From NCBI GenBank assembly GCA_029255685.2, contig CM055319.2, positions 33,257,068-33,321,067 of the forward strand: DNA of 64,000 nt. Reading direction: 5' to 3'. This document shows, in pieces, positions 1-10,073 of this stretch. Within the stretch, counting starts at the first letter, position 1. Every line of letters starts with the position of its first letter. The stretch comes from Silene conica (lineage: Eukaryota > Streptophyta > Magnoliopsida > Caryophyllales > Caryophyllaceae). A model generated the notes under the pieces. The model was not told the origin of the DNA. It searched no databases and saw only the letters and a program-made list of their open reading frames with translations. The position numbers and the translations under genes were made by a program.

Positions 1-554
1 TCCGATCTCCGCCTTTGGTCTTCTCAAAATTACAAATTTAAATTACAAATATAAACCTATTTTACATTCTAATTTAAATACAAAAGTAATTACAAGGGGA
101 CAACAAAACGGAGATGCGAGATCTCAAAATTACAACCAAGACTATGTTCCATCATTTCGGAAACACAATCTACTAAGGCCACACTAAGTTACAACCGCTT
201 GCAAAAATTAAATACGTTATTAAGACATTCAATGGCATTCAACATACGATAAATAAAAAGCATCAACTAAAACAAATTCATTCGTGACATAATTACGTAA
301 TTATGTTTAATAAATTTTACCAACCACCTTACGGAATTAAAATTATGTGATTAAACCGTTTTATTCATATTAATCTTAATAAACTTATAATTCATCATTT
401 TAAACCGCTTTAAAACAATAGTATCTATCGAGTGTGAACCGTTTCACAAATGTTAATACACTATATCCGTATATAGTATATTACCATGGGCCAAAAGAAA
501 ACATAAAAAATAAAAAAAAATTATTTATTTTCGAGATCCTGCCAAACAGGGTTG

Positions 555-794
555 CTCGATCGAGTCACTAGGGTACTCGATCGAGTAACCTTGACGGATT
601 AAAAACAGCACTGGCAGAATCGTGTTTGCTCGATCGAGTAACAGCGGTACTCGATCGAGCCAAAATAATCTGCCAGAAATCCAAAAAATTTCAGAAAATG
701 AAAAATTTCCAGAAGCAAAAACGCTAGATCGAGACAAAGCGTACTCGATCGAGTAACAGTGTCACTCGATCGAGTACAACAAGGCTCGATCGAG
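555..794. repeat. CTCGATCGAG palindrome array in copia D leader
   Basis: Eight copies of CTCGATCGAG (one variant, CTAGATCGAG) start at 555, 576, 629, 650, 724, 744, 765 and 785. Two pairs start 21 bp apart and the last four are spaced 20, 21 and 20 bp. The flanks are AT-rich and unrelated to the word. The function is unknown. Confidence 0.8.
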
Positions 795-1096
795 TGACGG
801 GTTGTAGAGGCAGACTACGAAAGAGTAGTAATTCGCTCATTCGTAGAATCCCATTTCGCTGCACTTTTAAAACCAAAACTCATATTTATTCTCGATTTAA
901 TGCGTGTAAATCAACAATAAACAACAACATATGATTCACATATTGCTAAAAATATCGATTAATCAACAATATGCAAATCAAAATCGAAAAACAAGATCAA
1001 AATCTCACAAATGGCACACGGCCGAGAGCATCAAACGGACCAAAAATTTCCGATTTAAAACATTTCATGAAAACCACAATTGTAAAAGTTTTGTGG

Positions 1097-1112
1097 CCTC
1101 GCTCCGATACCA
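1097..1112 (-). promoter_or_regulatory. Primer binding site of copia D (tRNA-iMet type)
   Basis: The minus strand reads TGGTATCGGAGCGAGG, close to TGGTATCAGAGCCAGG, the complement of the plant initiator tRNA-Met 3' end. It is two bases inside the LTR edge, the usual place for Ty1/copia. Confidence 0.8.
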
Positions 1113-1114
1113 CT

Positions 1115-2154
1115 TGTGGGGAATATCCGTATATTCACCCTAAAATTATAGGACTATAAAGAAATTTAACAAGTGAATATAGTCATAAAATGAAAAACAT
1201 GAATAAAAAAGAATAGATGCACAACCTTAGGTCCTAGCGAAAAAAGGCCTAAGAACAGGAATAAACCGAGATTCCCTCCTATAACTTGCACCCAAGATAC
1301 GTATGAGACGATGTCGCGTGTGGTAGAAATGCTCTCCGATTGCCTTGCAATATGGGGAGAGCTTTTTTGTGAGTTTTGATGTGAGATCTAGGTTATTGGG
1401 AGAAAAATACTCTCAAAACCCTAGTATCCGAAAAAGAATTGGAGTCTGACAAAAGGAGAATGACTCTCCTTTTGTATTCCATTCGGCCGAAATTATCATA
1501 GGGTGAGAGTGGGCTTTCCACTCTCACCTTATTCTAATGCGTGATTCGACCCGAAATGCTAAAATGTAATCTGCGGGTTTTAATTATAAATCGTTTACAT
1601 GTTACCAGATACTAATGTATTACTTCGTCACAATGTGCAGTCGATACATTAATAATGGTCTGATAAGAAAATGACTATATTGTATAATTAGCTTAATTAA
1701 TATAACTGCTTATATTAATACACGAATTAAACATTTAATCCGTCAAAGCTCCAATTTTATACATTTAATTAAATATAACCGTTTATATTTAATTTATGAA
1801 TTAAACATGTAATTCGTATTAGCTAAAGTTATTTAATCCGTATTAAATAATTATCTCAACATCTCATTGACTAATTTTATAGTCAATATCTCTGACTAAC
1901 TGTTTAGTCGTATTCGGCATAAATGTGACTGTATTTTCATACCTTCACATCTCTCAAACGTGTCCTATAGGTGTGACTTATAGGGACCAGTTGATCACCG
2001 TTATCCGTATGACAATAACGTCAAACTTATCTAGCAAGACAACTGTTATTGATAAACGTGGATCAACTGATAATAATACTAAAGTATGCCCTTGTGATCC
2101 CTTTAGAGATTTAATAAGTCATTGTACTAACTGTAAAGGACACCAGCCCCAACA
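1115..2154 (-). repeat. LTR of copia D
   Basis: Begins TGTGGGGAAT and ends CCCCAACA on the plus strand, the same termini as the LTRs of copia A and B, and is 1040 bp long. The primer site lies just outside its left edge and purine-rich-tract-like DNA (AGTGGGAGAT on the minus strand) just outside its right edge. Only this one LTR is visible, so no age can be estimated from a pair. Confidence 0.85.
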
Positions 2155-2227
2155 ATCTCCCACTTGTCCGTACAAGTGTATGTGCAATGACGTTATCACA
2201 CTACATGTGGAGGACACCAGCTCCAAA

Positions 2228-3410
2228 AACGGACCATGGCTAAGGTATTGCAATCCGGCTTTTATTGGCCTACTCTTTTTGCTGACACGAAGGTTTTTGT
2301 TTCTAGTTGTAATGCATGCCAGTGGACGGGAAATATTTCAAAGAGACACAAGATGCCACAAAATGGCATTTTAGAGGTAGAGATTTTCGATGTATGGGGC
2401 ATCGACTATCAAGGCCCATTCCCGTCTAGTCAAGGTAACAGCTAAATGCGCTTGAGGATTTTCGCTTGAACGCTTATGATAGCTCCCGTATTTACAAGGA
2501 GAAAACAAAGCGATGGCATTACAAGCGAATCATACCACGAGAATTTCAAATTGGACAGAAGGTGTTGCTGTTTAACTCCCGGTTACGACTGTTTCCCACG
2601 AAGCTGAGATCATGATGGAGTGGCCCATACATGGTTACCGGTGTCAACCAATTCGGTTCTTTTGAGATAGAAGGATCTGCCGGAAATCGTTTCAAGGTCA
2701 ACGGTCACCAACTTAAACATTATTACGGACCGGATGATGTTGTGGGATGCGTCGAAGAGTACTTTTTTGATGAGTTTGACGAGCACGCTAACTGAAGCTC
2801 GTAGGTCGTGCGGGACCTCGTAAACCTGCGCTTTCCGGGAGGCTGCCCGGATGCTTTAGTCGTTAATTTTTGGACATTTTTCGTTTCTTTTCGGACTATT
2901 TTCCTTCTGTTTGTTAGTTTTAGACATTTCAGAATGTTTTAGACGTTTTGTGCAGCGAACCTCTCGATCGAGCGCCTATTTTGGTCGATCGAGAGGTTCC
3001 TTTTGTGGTACTTCCTCTATCTTTTGCTACAGGAGCTCGATCGAGGCATCTTCAACTACAGAGCAGTCGATCGAGTGATTCTTCTCCTCGATCGACACCA
3101 TCTTTTCTCGATCGAGCTAATTCAGGTCTCATCGACCTCCTTTTCAACCTCATCTTCTGATTCGGTTTGGGGAGGCCCCTTTTTGCACGCTCTTTTGTAA
3201 GTTTTTCGACTCCCTTGTCCTCTTTGCATTTTCTTTTCTTTCCATTTTGTATAATGAGGGCATTGTACGGTTTGGTTTGCGGATGTTTTGCATTCATCCT
3301 ATGTCTGCATTTTAGTCTTCACGTTTAAATTTCGCAATGCATTCGTTTTTCTATTCCTTGCATGTTTCAAAAAAAAAAAAACAACAACAACAAACAAACA
3401 AACAATATAC
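2228..3410 (+). repeat. Direct duplicate, copy 1 (integrase remnant plus 3' noncoding DNA of G2)
   Basis: Nearly the same sequence recurs at 5452-6640, with the same integrase zinc-finger segment (CNACQWTGNIS here, [11 protein letters not shown] in copy 2), the same pol C-terminal segment ([12 protein letters not shown]), the same palindrome cluster and the same A-rich/CAAA-rich end. Both copies share one already decayed structure, so the duplication is younger than that decay. Confidence 0.85.
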
Positions 3411-3419
3411 AAAATAAAT

Positions 3420-6018
3420 TTAAGTTTGCAGATTATGCAGATCACGAGGATTGGGATTCTGTGGAAGAGTTGTTCGGAGTTTCTATCGACGAGACAGAGG
3501 TATCTAATGCGATCACATTGATTGACGCCGAGTTAGAACAGGTAGAGAACCTAGCACATCCATTATGCGCAGCTGAGGTAAAGGTTCCGGAGCGTAAGGC
3601 CCTCCCCTCTCATCTTAAGTATGCCTTTCTTGATAATACTGAGCAATTTCCTGTTATAGTGAATGCTACATTAGATGATGATCAGCTAACCGCTTTGTTA
3701 AGTGTTCTTAAGAAGAACAGGAAAGCAATGGGTTATTCACTGGATGACATTAAGGGCATCAGCCCCGATGTCTGCATGCATAGGATAGAGCTGGAGGAAG
3801 GTCACAAACCGTGCCGACAAGGTCAGCGGAAACTGAATCCCAAGATGGAAGAGGTAGTGACAGCTGAGGTCATGAAACTACTCGATGCAGGTATAATTTA
3901 TTCAGTTGGCCACTCAAAATGGGTAAGTCCTGTTCAGGTAGTGCCTAAGAAAGGAGGCACCATTGTTGTGACAAATGAGAAGAATGAACTTATACCTACC
4001 AGACTTGTGACCGGGTGGCGGATGTGTATAGATTATAGACAGTTGAATACCGCCACTAAGAAAGATCATTTTCCCCTTCCCTTCATTGACCAGATGATAC
4101 AGAGGTTAGCTTCACATGAGTTTTTCTGCTATCTGGATGGATACTAAGGGTTCTTTAAGATCCCTATTCATCCAGATGACCAGGAAAATACTACTTTTAC
4201 TTGTCCTAAGGGTGTCTTTACTTATCGTAGGATTCCTTGTGGTTTATTTAATGCCCCTGCCACCTTTCAAAGGTGTATGATGGGAATATTTTCTGAGTAT
4301 ACAGAGTCTATCATGGAGGTTTTCATGGACGATTTCAGTGTAAATGGGAATGATTTTGAGCATTGTTTAGCTAACCTTGACAAAGTTTTGCAGCGCTGCA
4401 TTGAGGTTAATCTGGTGCTAAACTGGGAGAAGTGCCACTTTATGGTTAAGGAGGGTGTAGTCCTTGGGCACTTGGTCTCCAATAGGGGTATTGAGGTAGA
4501 CAGAGCAAAGCTGTAGGTGATCGAGCAATTACCCCCTCCATTTAATGTCAAAGGGGTGAGAACTTTTCTTGGTCATGCCGAATTTTATCGCCGGTTTATC
4601 AAGGACTTCTCTAAGATTGCTCGACCGCTTACACAATTACTTCTGAAGGATGCTCCTTTTTGTTTTTACTGACGATTGTCTTTCTGCTTTTAATACTTTG
4701 AAGCAGGCTCTGGTGTCGGCACCTATCATTCAGCCTCCAGATTGGACGCTACCATTCGAGATCATGTGCGATGCCAGTAACTACGCACTAGGAGCAGTGC
4801 TAGGTCAGCGGAAAGACAAGGCGTTGAGTGCAATTTATTATGCGAGCCGAACTCTGGATGAGGCTCAAGTCAGATATGCCACCACGGAGAAGGAGCTTTT
4901 AGCTGTTGTTTATGCTTTGGATAAGTTTAGATCTTATTTATTAGGTTCTAAAGTTGTCATTTTCACTGATCATGCAGCTCTGAAGCATCTCCTAAACAAG
5001 AAGGAAGCCAAACCCCGTTTGCTGAGATGGATACTCCTTTTGCAGGAGATTGATTTAGAAATAAAAGATAAGAAGGGCGCCGAAAACGTTGTAGCAGACC
5101 ATCTGTCGCATTTAATGCAACAGGAGGGGGAGGATTCTCTTCCCATTAACGATTCATTTGCTGATGATTCCCTATAATCTGTTGATGTTTTTTCCGTGAC
5201 TTCTTTGCATTCTAAAGATGGTGTTGAACCTTGGTTTGTATATTATGCTAACTTTGCAGTTAGTCAGAAGCTGCCACCGGACTTGTCTTATGGGCAGCGG
5301 AAACGATTCCTACATGATGCGCGGCAATACTTATGGGATGACCCTTATCTCTTCAAAGAGTGTTCGGATGGAATCTACCGACGATGCATTCCACAATGGG
5401 AAACACGCGCTATTCTGGAGGGTTGTCATTCAGCTCCGAGTGGAGGGCACCACGGACCGTGGCTAAGGTATTGCAATCCGGCTTTTATTGGCCTACTCTT
5501 TTTGCTGACACGAAGGTTTTTGTTTCTAGCTGTGATGCATGCCAGAGGACGGGAAATATTTCCAAGAAACACGAGATGCCACAAAATGGCATTTTAGAGG
5601 TAGAGATTTTCGATGTATGAGGCATTGACTATCAAGGCCCATTCCCGTCTAGTCAAGGTAACAGCTAGATGCGCTTGAGGAGTTTCGCTTGAACGCTTAT
5701 GATAGCTCCCGTATTTACAAGGAGAAAACAAAGTGATGGCATGACAAGCGAATCATACCACGAGAATTTCAAATTGGGCAGAAGGTGTTGCTGTTTAACT
5801 CCCGGTTACGACTGTTTCCTGGGAAGCTGAGCTCACGATGGAGTGGCCCATACATGGTTACCGGTGTCAACCAATTCGGTTCTGTTGAGATAGAAGGATC
5901 TGCCAGAAATCGTTTCAAGGTCAACGGTCACCAACTTAAACATTATTATGGACCGGATGATGTTGTGGGATGCGTCAAAGAGTACTTTTTCAATGGCTTT
6001 GACGAGCACGCTAACTGA
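3420..6018 (+). pseudogene. G2 pol remnant: RT, RNase H, partial integrase
   Basis: Relic of a gypsy pol gene. Visible blocks are the linker before RT (FADYADHEDWDSVEELFG), the RT start (GYSLDDIKGISPD), the RT core ([20 protein letters not shown]), an FMDDF active-site block near 4324-4338, RNase H ([26 protein letters not shown]) around 4760-5000, and part of integrase followed by the pol C-terminal segment ending near 6018. It is close in sequence to G1 pol at 13025-15796. The copy is broken at several points and cannot be functional. Confidence 0.85.
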
Positions 6019-6640
6019 AGCTCGTAGGTCGTGCGGGACCTCGTAAACCTGCGCTCTCCGGGAGGCAGCCCGGATGCTTTAGTCGTTAATTTTTGGGCAT
6101 TTTTCGTTTCTTTTCGGACTATTTTCCTTCTTTTTGTTAGTTTCAGACATTTCAGAATGTTTTAGACGTTTTGTGCAGCGAACCTCTCGATCGAGCGCCT
6201 GTTTTGGTCGATCGAGAGGTTCCTTTTGTGGTACTTCCTCGATCTTTTGCTACAGGAGCTCGATCGAGGCATCTTCAACTACGGAGCAGTCGATCGAGTG
6301 ATTCTTCTCCTCGATCGACACCATCTTTTCTCGATCGAGCTAATTCAGGTCTCATCGACCTCATTTTCAACCTCATCTTCTGATTCAGTTTGGGGAGGCC
6401 CTTTTTTGCACGCTCTTTTGTAAGTTTTTCGACTCCCTTGTCCCCTTTGCATTTTCTTTTCTTTCCAATTTGTACAATGAAGGCATTGTATGGTTTGTTT
6501 TGGGGAGGTTTTGCATTCATCCTATGTCTGCATTTTAGTCTTCACGTTTAAATTTCGCAATGCATTCGTTTTTCAATTCCTTTCATGTTTCAAAAAAAAA
6601 AAAAACAACAAACAAACAAAGTACAAAAGAAATTTTAGTT
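5452..6640 (+). repeat. Direct duplicate, copy 2 (integrase remnant plus 3' noncoding DNA of G2)
   Basis: Second copy of the block at 2228-3410. This copy is in the expected position, directly after the RNase H part, and runs on into the element's 3' region, so it is the native one. Copy 1 is the displaced duplicate. Confidence 0.85.
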
Positions 6641-8059
6641 TTTGCATTTTAGTCGAGTCGGATAGGAGTTTTTCAATGATGATGTAGCATTCTATAGTCA
6701 GCTATATGCCTTACCGTGTCATTTCAATCTTTGTCTAGTGAGTCTCGAGCGTTATCTCGAATTTTTGTTGTGGACTCTCTGTTAGACCATTAGACTTGAC
6801 TCGTAGTTTTGGCAAACTACTACACTTTCTGAGCTTTATAACCTTAAACTGGTGACATCTATGACCAGTTATATTAGGATTGTGAGTAGTACTCCCTGCA
6901 TTTCATGTTTTGCATGTGTATGAGTCTTGGTTTCTTACTGCCTACGCGTACCGGTTAGAGGATGGAATTACACATTCGGAGAACTATTGCATCACCCCTT
7001 CCTCGTTTGCTTATTTAAACATCACTTTTAAGCCATAATTGCCTTTTGTCCTTAACTACATCCTATATTTTGCCTACCTTTATGCCGAGCTACGAAGTAG
7101 TGAGGGATTTAGCCATGTTGTATCAGTTTTAGCCTGAATTGTGATGTTATTGGAGTGCGTGCAAAAGAAGTTTGGAGGAAGTTTGCTGGATTGTTCTCGA
7201 TCGAGAGCATTTTGCTCGATCGAGAAGTTTTGGGAATACAATGTGCTCGATCGAGAGCTTTATGCTCGATCGAGAATTTCGGAAAGAAAAGTCCTCGATC
7301 GACCGCCGGTTTTGGTCGATCGAGAATAATGATGCAATTGCTGAACAACCGAAAAGAAAAAGAAAAAAACAAGAAAAAAAAAAAAACAAAGAAAAAAAAA
7401 TCAAAAAGAAGAAAAAAAAGAAAGAAATTGAAAAATCAAATAAATCGGTTGTCAGTTGGAAAAATAATTTGGGTTGTGTGATATGTTTGCCTAGTCAAAG
7501 AGGCATTGTGCTTATTGTTTAGTCGAAAGATCGGGATGCGTGTTTACTCGGTCTGTAGGTTCTAGCTTGGCTTTAACCCTTACATACCCATACTTGTCTT
7601 ACCCCTTCTACTCCACTTGATCTCACATTCCCATATTTGCAATAGTTCGGCGTATAATGGACATCGACGGTGGTTGTGCGTGTGTATGGTGCTTGAAATC
7701 ATTATTCATACTAGTCTAGCATGCATGATTTGTTACTCGTAGTTTAGAAGAGAGTCTATACTTTCTTCCTCTCTTCTACACATATAATTTACCATTTGCT
7801 TGATTGAGAGAAGAGGGATTCCGGGAGAGTCCGAAACTTTATGAGTCTAGCAAGGTTGAAAGTCTACATGTTTCCCATGGTGTGTACAAATTCGCTCGCT
7901 CCTTTCTGAGATAGGCATTGATTGATTGTATGCACAAAGGCGTTTGGCATTGAGTATAGGTAGCTTTGAGATTTACTCCGTCTTTTAGGTCCTTTAGTTT
8001 GCATTTAGATTGCATTTTAGACTGCTTGAGGACAAGCAAAAGGTTGGTTTGGGGAAGTT
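6641..8059 (+). other. 3' noncoding region of G2
   Basis: No gene is seen. The region corresponds to the stretch after about 18880 in G1 (shared opening TCGAGTCGGATAGGAGTTT against TCGAGTCAGTTTGGAGTTT). It has a palindrome cluster (7197-7324), an A-rich tract (about 7345-7440) and ends in a purine-rich tract, GGTTTGGGGAAG, just before the LTR at 8060. Unlike G1, no envelope-like ORF is found between pol and the LTR. Confidence 0.7.
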
Positions 8060-8586
8060 TGATGTGTGCATTTCATATAGACCTTTTTTGCCTTTTTAGC
8101 ACACATTTGTACGCCTTTTTCGTAGTATTTTGCTACGATTTTCCCCGAATGGTCTAATTTGGTTTGTTTCGCATTATTTGCAGGAACGAGCCGAAGCGGA
8201 GTCAAATTAGCCTTTTGTGGTCTTTCAAGCTTGCATGTGGAAGTCGGAATGAGAACTTGCTGCCCCAAGACGCGCGGATTGGATCCCCAAGGTTGGAAGG
8301 TGTTCGAAGTGGTCGAAAGCAGTCGATCGAGAGGTTTGTGCCTCGATCGACCAGTTCTAACAAGGAAGAATGCTCGATCGAGTTCACTTATGCTCGATCG
8401 ATTACTCGCTGAGTCGATATGTCTCGTTCGAGGGATTTCCCTTTTCGGTCGAAAGGGATGCCAAGATGAAGTTCTCGATCGAGGACACTTTGTTCTCGAT
8501 CGAGCCATTGTTTAAGGATTCTCCTCGATCGAGGACTTTTTCTACTCGATCGCGGAACTCGCTGCCTGTTGAGCTTTCCTGTTCAC
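8060..8586 (+). repeat. 3' LTR of G2, left half (interrupted by G1)
   Basis: Starts TGATGTGTGC directly after the purine-rich tract. It is interrupted at the TTCAC target duplication of G1 and resumes at 29876. The two halves total 1372 bp, the same length as a G1 LTR. It contains CTCGATCGAG words in a 20-21/29-31-bp rhythm (8322-8554). Confidence 0.85.
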
Positions 8587-9958
8587 TGATGCATGCCATT
8601 TCTATAGTCCTTTTAGACTTCTTTTTCATGCATTTCTATGCTCTCTTGCTAACACCTTACTACTTTTAGCCCCAAATTGCCTACTTTGAGCCTTCTTGTA
8701 TTAATTGCAGGAATATACCCGGAAGTATGTACTCGGAGCCGAATATTGTCCTCAAGGTTGCATTTAGAAGGTCAGGAGAAGTGAACCACCCTTTGTATCA
8801 AGTCAAGGAAGCGTGTTTTTGAAGTCAACCGTCCAAGTCAAGGCCAACTCCAGTCGATCGACCATTTCTAGTCGACAAGTAAGTCGATCGACCGCTCCCT
8901 TAGTCGATCGACCACTTTTGGTCGATTGGAAAGTCGATCGACCAGTTCCCAGGTCGATCGACCAGTTTCTTTTCCGAAGCCCAAATTTAACCTAAGCCCA
9001 TTAGGTCGTCGGATAGGAATCAGTTCATTTTCGTTTTTAAGCAGCTTTTGGAGTTTTCTTTAGGGACTACTTTTTACTTTAATCTTCACTTTTATCTTTT
9101 ATCTTTTACCTTTCTACTCTTAGATTTTACTCTAGAAAACTTGTAATCAGTAATCATTCGGTAGCATTTTCCTAGCTTTCAAGAACTCTACTTTGCCATT
9201 TGCATTCGGTAATTTAATCTACCTTTGTTCTTTTTATTCTCATTTATTTTCTTTACTCCTTGCTTTCTTTTATTTTATCTTGCAACTTTATTATCGATCA
9301 TGTACTCCCTTTCCATTATTTATTCTATCTCAATCGTTCCCTCTATCATGCGTAGCTAATCCACTCGACTAGGATATAGGTGATCCAATGATAATGTGAC
9401 GATGTTCGTTTAGGTTAGATCGGTTGTTGGTAATTTGTCTCTGTTGTTAATTATGACATTTATTTGTGTTTAATTGGTTGAGTCGACGTAGCTAATTATT
9501 CGTATGGTAAACCCCGACCTAAGATCGAAAGCCTGGTGAGGGTTAGACCTGTCATAAACATTAGAGTGCCCTAATAAGTTGCGAGAGCCCGTTAGAAGCA
9601 TTCTAGGGCGAATAGCGATCCGAGAGGACCTTTTCACTACCCCTTAGATTTGCACTTGCGACCGACTCTTGACCTAGACTTGACCGTTACTTTGTCATTG
9701 GTGAACCGACTATCCTGGTTCCTTTTCCTTCATATTATATTTTACACTACTTTGCTTTACGCTTTTCTTTTCTCTATTCCTTCACTACTTTTAGTTTAGT
9801 CAAAAGAACAAACAAATCCCCCAATTCTGGTTACCTTGACGGACTTTAGTTTAGCATTTAGAATTCATATTTGTCTCCCTGTGGATACGATCCCGACTTC
9901 CTTGCTACATTAGTTAAGCCAGTTGGTTATCTTTGATAGGGTTGCGACAGCCGTGTCA
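8587..9958 (+). repeat. 5' LTR of G1
   Basis: 1372 bp, TG...CA termini, preceded by TTCAC. It holds a 50-bp-period array of GTCGATCGAC words at 8853-8962 (starts 8853, 8871, 8883, 8903, 8921, 8933, 8953). Confidence 0.93.
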
Positions 9959-9963
9959 AATTT

Positions 9964-9980
9964 TGCCGCCGTTGACGGGG
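9964..9980 (+). promoter_or_regulatory. Primer binding site of G1 (tRNA-Asp-like)
   Basis: TGCCGCCGTTGACGGGG follows the LTR by five bases. It resembles TGGCGCCGTTGCCGGGG, the complement of the plant tRNA-Asp 3' end, which is the usual Athila-lineage primer. Confidence 0.7.
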
Positions 9981-10073
9981 AGACGGTGATATTTTATTTG
10001 CTTTATTTTAGTTTGTCTTTTGTCTCAAGGGATTCAATTTCCTTGAGGCAGTTCTCATCCTTTCCTTTAGTTT

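Larger units (their letters stand above)
1..2227 (-). mobile_element. Ty1/copia element D, 5' end only (leader, PBS, LTR)
   Basis: Only the upstream end of a minus-strand copia element is in the window; its coding part lies beyond base 1. Seen: a noncoding leader (1-1096) that matches the leaders of copia A (from about 25560) and copia B (from about 60960), a tRNA-iMet-type primer site, and one LTR. After the LTR, 2155-2227 matches the DNA that normally lies inside the other (3') end of this family, as at 20070-20140 and 55271-55340. The single LTR is therefore flanked on both sides by internal DNA, as in a tandem or recombinant copy. The leader also carries a CTCGATCGAG palindrome array. It is a fossil of moderate age, and incompleteness in the window is partly due to the window edge. 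Confidence 0.85.
2228..8586 (+). mobile_element. Old Athila-like Ty3/gypsy element G2, left portion (rearranged)
   Basis: Plus-strand gypsy element related to G1, recognised by its protease-RT linker, reverse transcriptase, RNase H and integrase segments, its pol 3' end, the long 3' noncoding region and a 3' LTR beginning at 8060. The order is abnormal: an integrase-to-3' block (2228-3410) precedes the RT-RNase H part and is repeated at 5452-6640. The 5' LTR and gag are absent. G1 is inserted in its 3' LTR; the rest of that LTR is at 29876-30720. It is broken, with several breaks, and clearly older than G1. The left edge is a fusion to copia D rather than a natural terminus. Confidence 0.85.

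Noticed and set aside
1925-2374. Open frame of 149 residues
   Set aside because: Runs across the copia LTR into the gypsy fragment in the wrong frame; chance reading.
7155-7522. Lysine-rich open frames
   Set aside because: They come from an A-rich tract in the G2 3' noncoding region; no family resemblance.
8853-8962. CRISPR-like regular repeats
   Set aside because: Regular short palindromes with short spacers, but units and spacers are far shorter than CRISPR, the DNA is plant and the array lies in an LTR.
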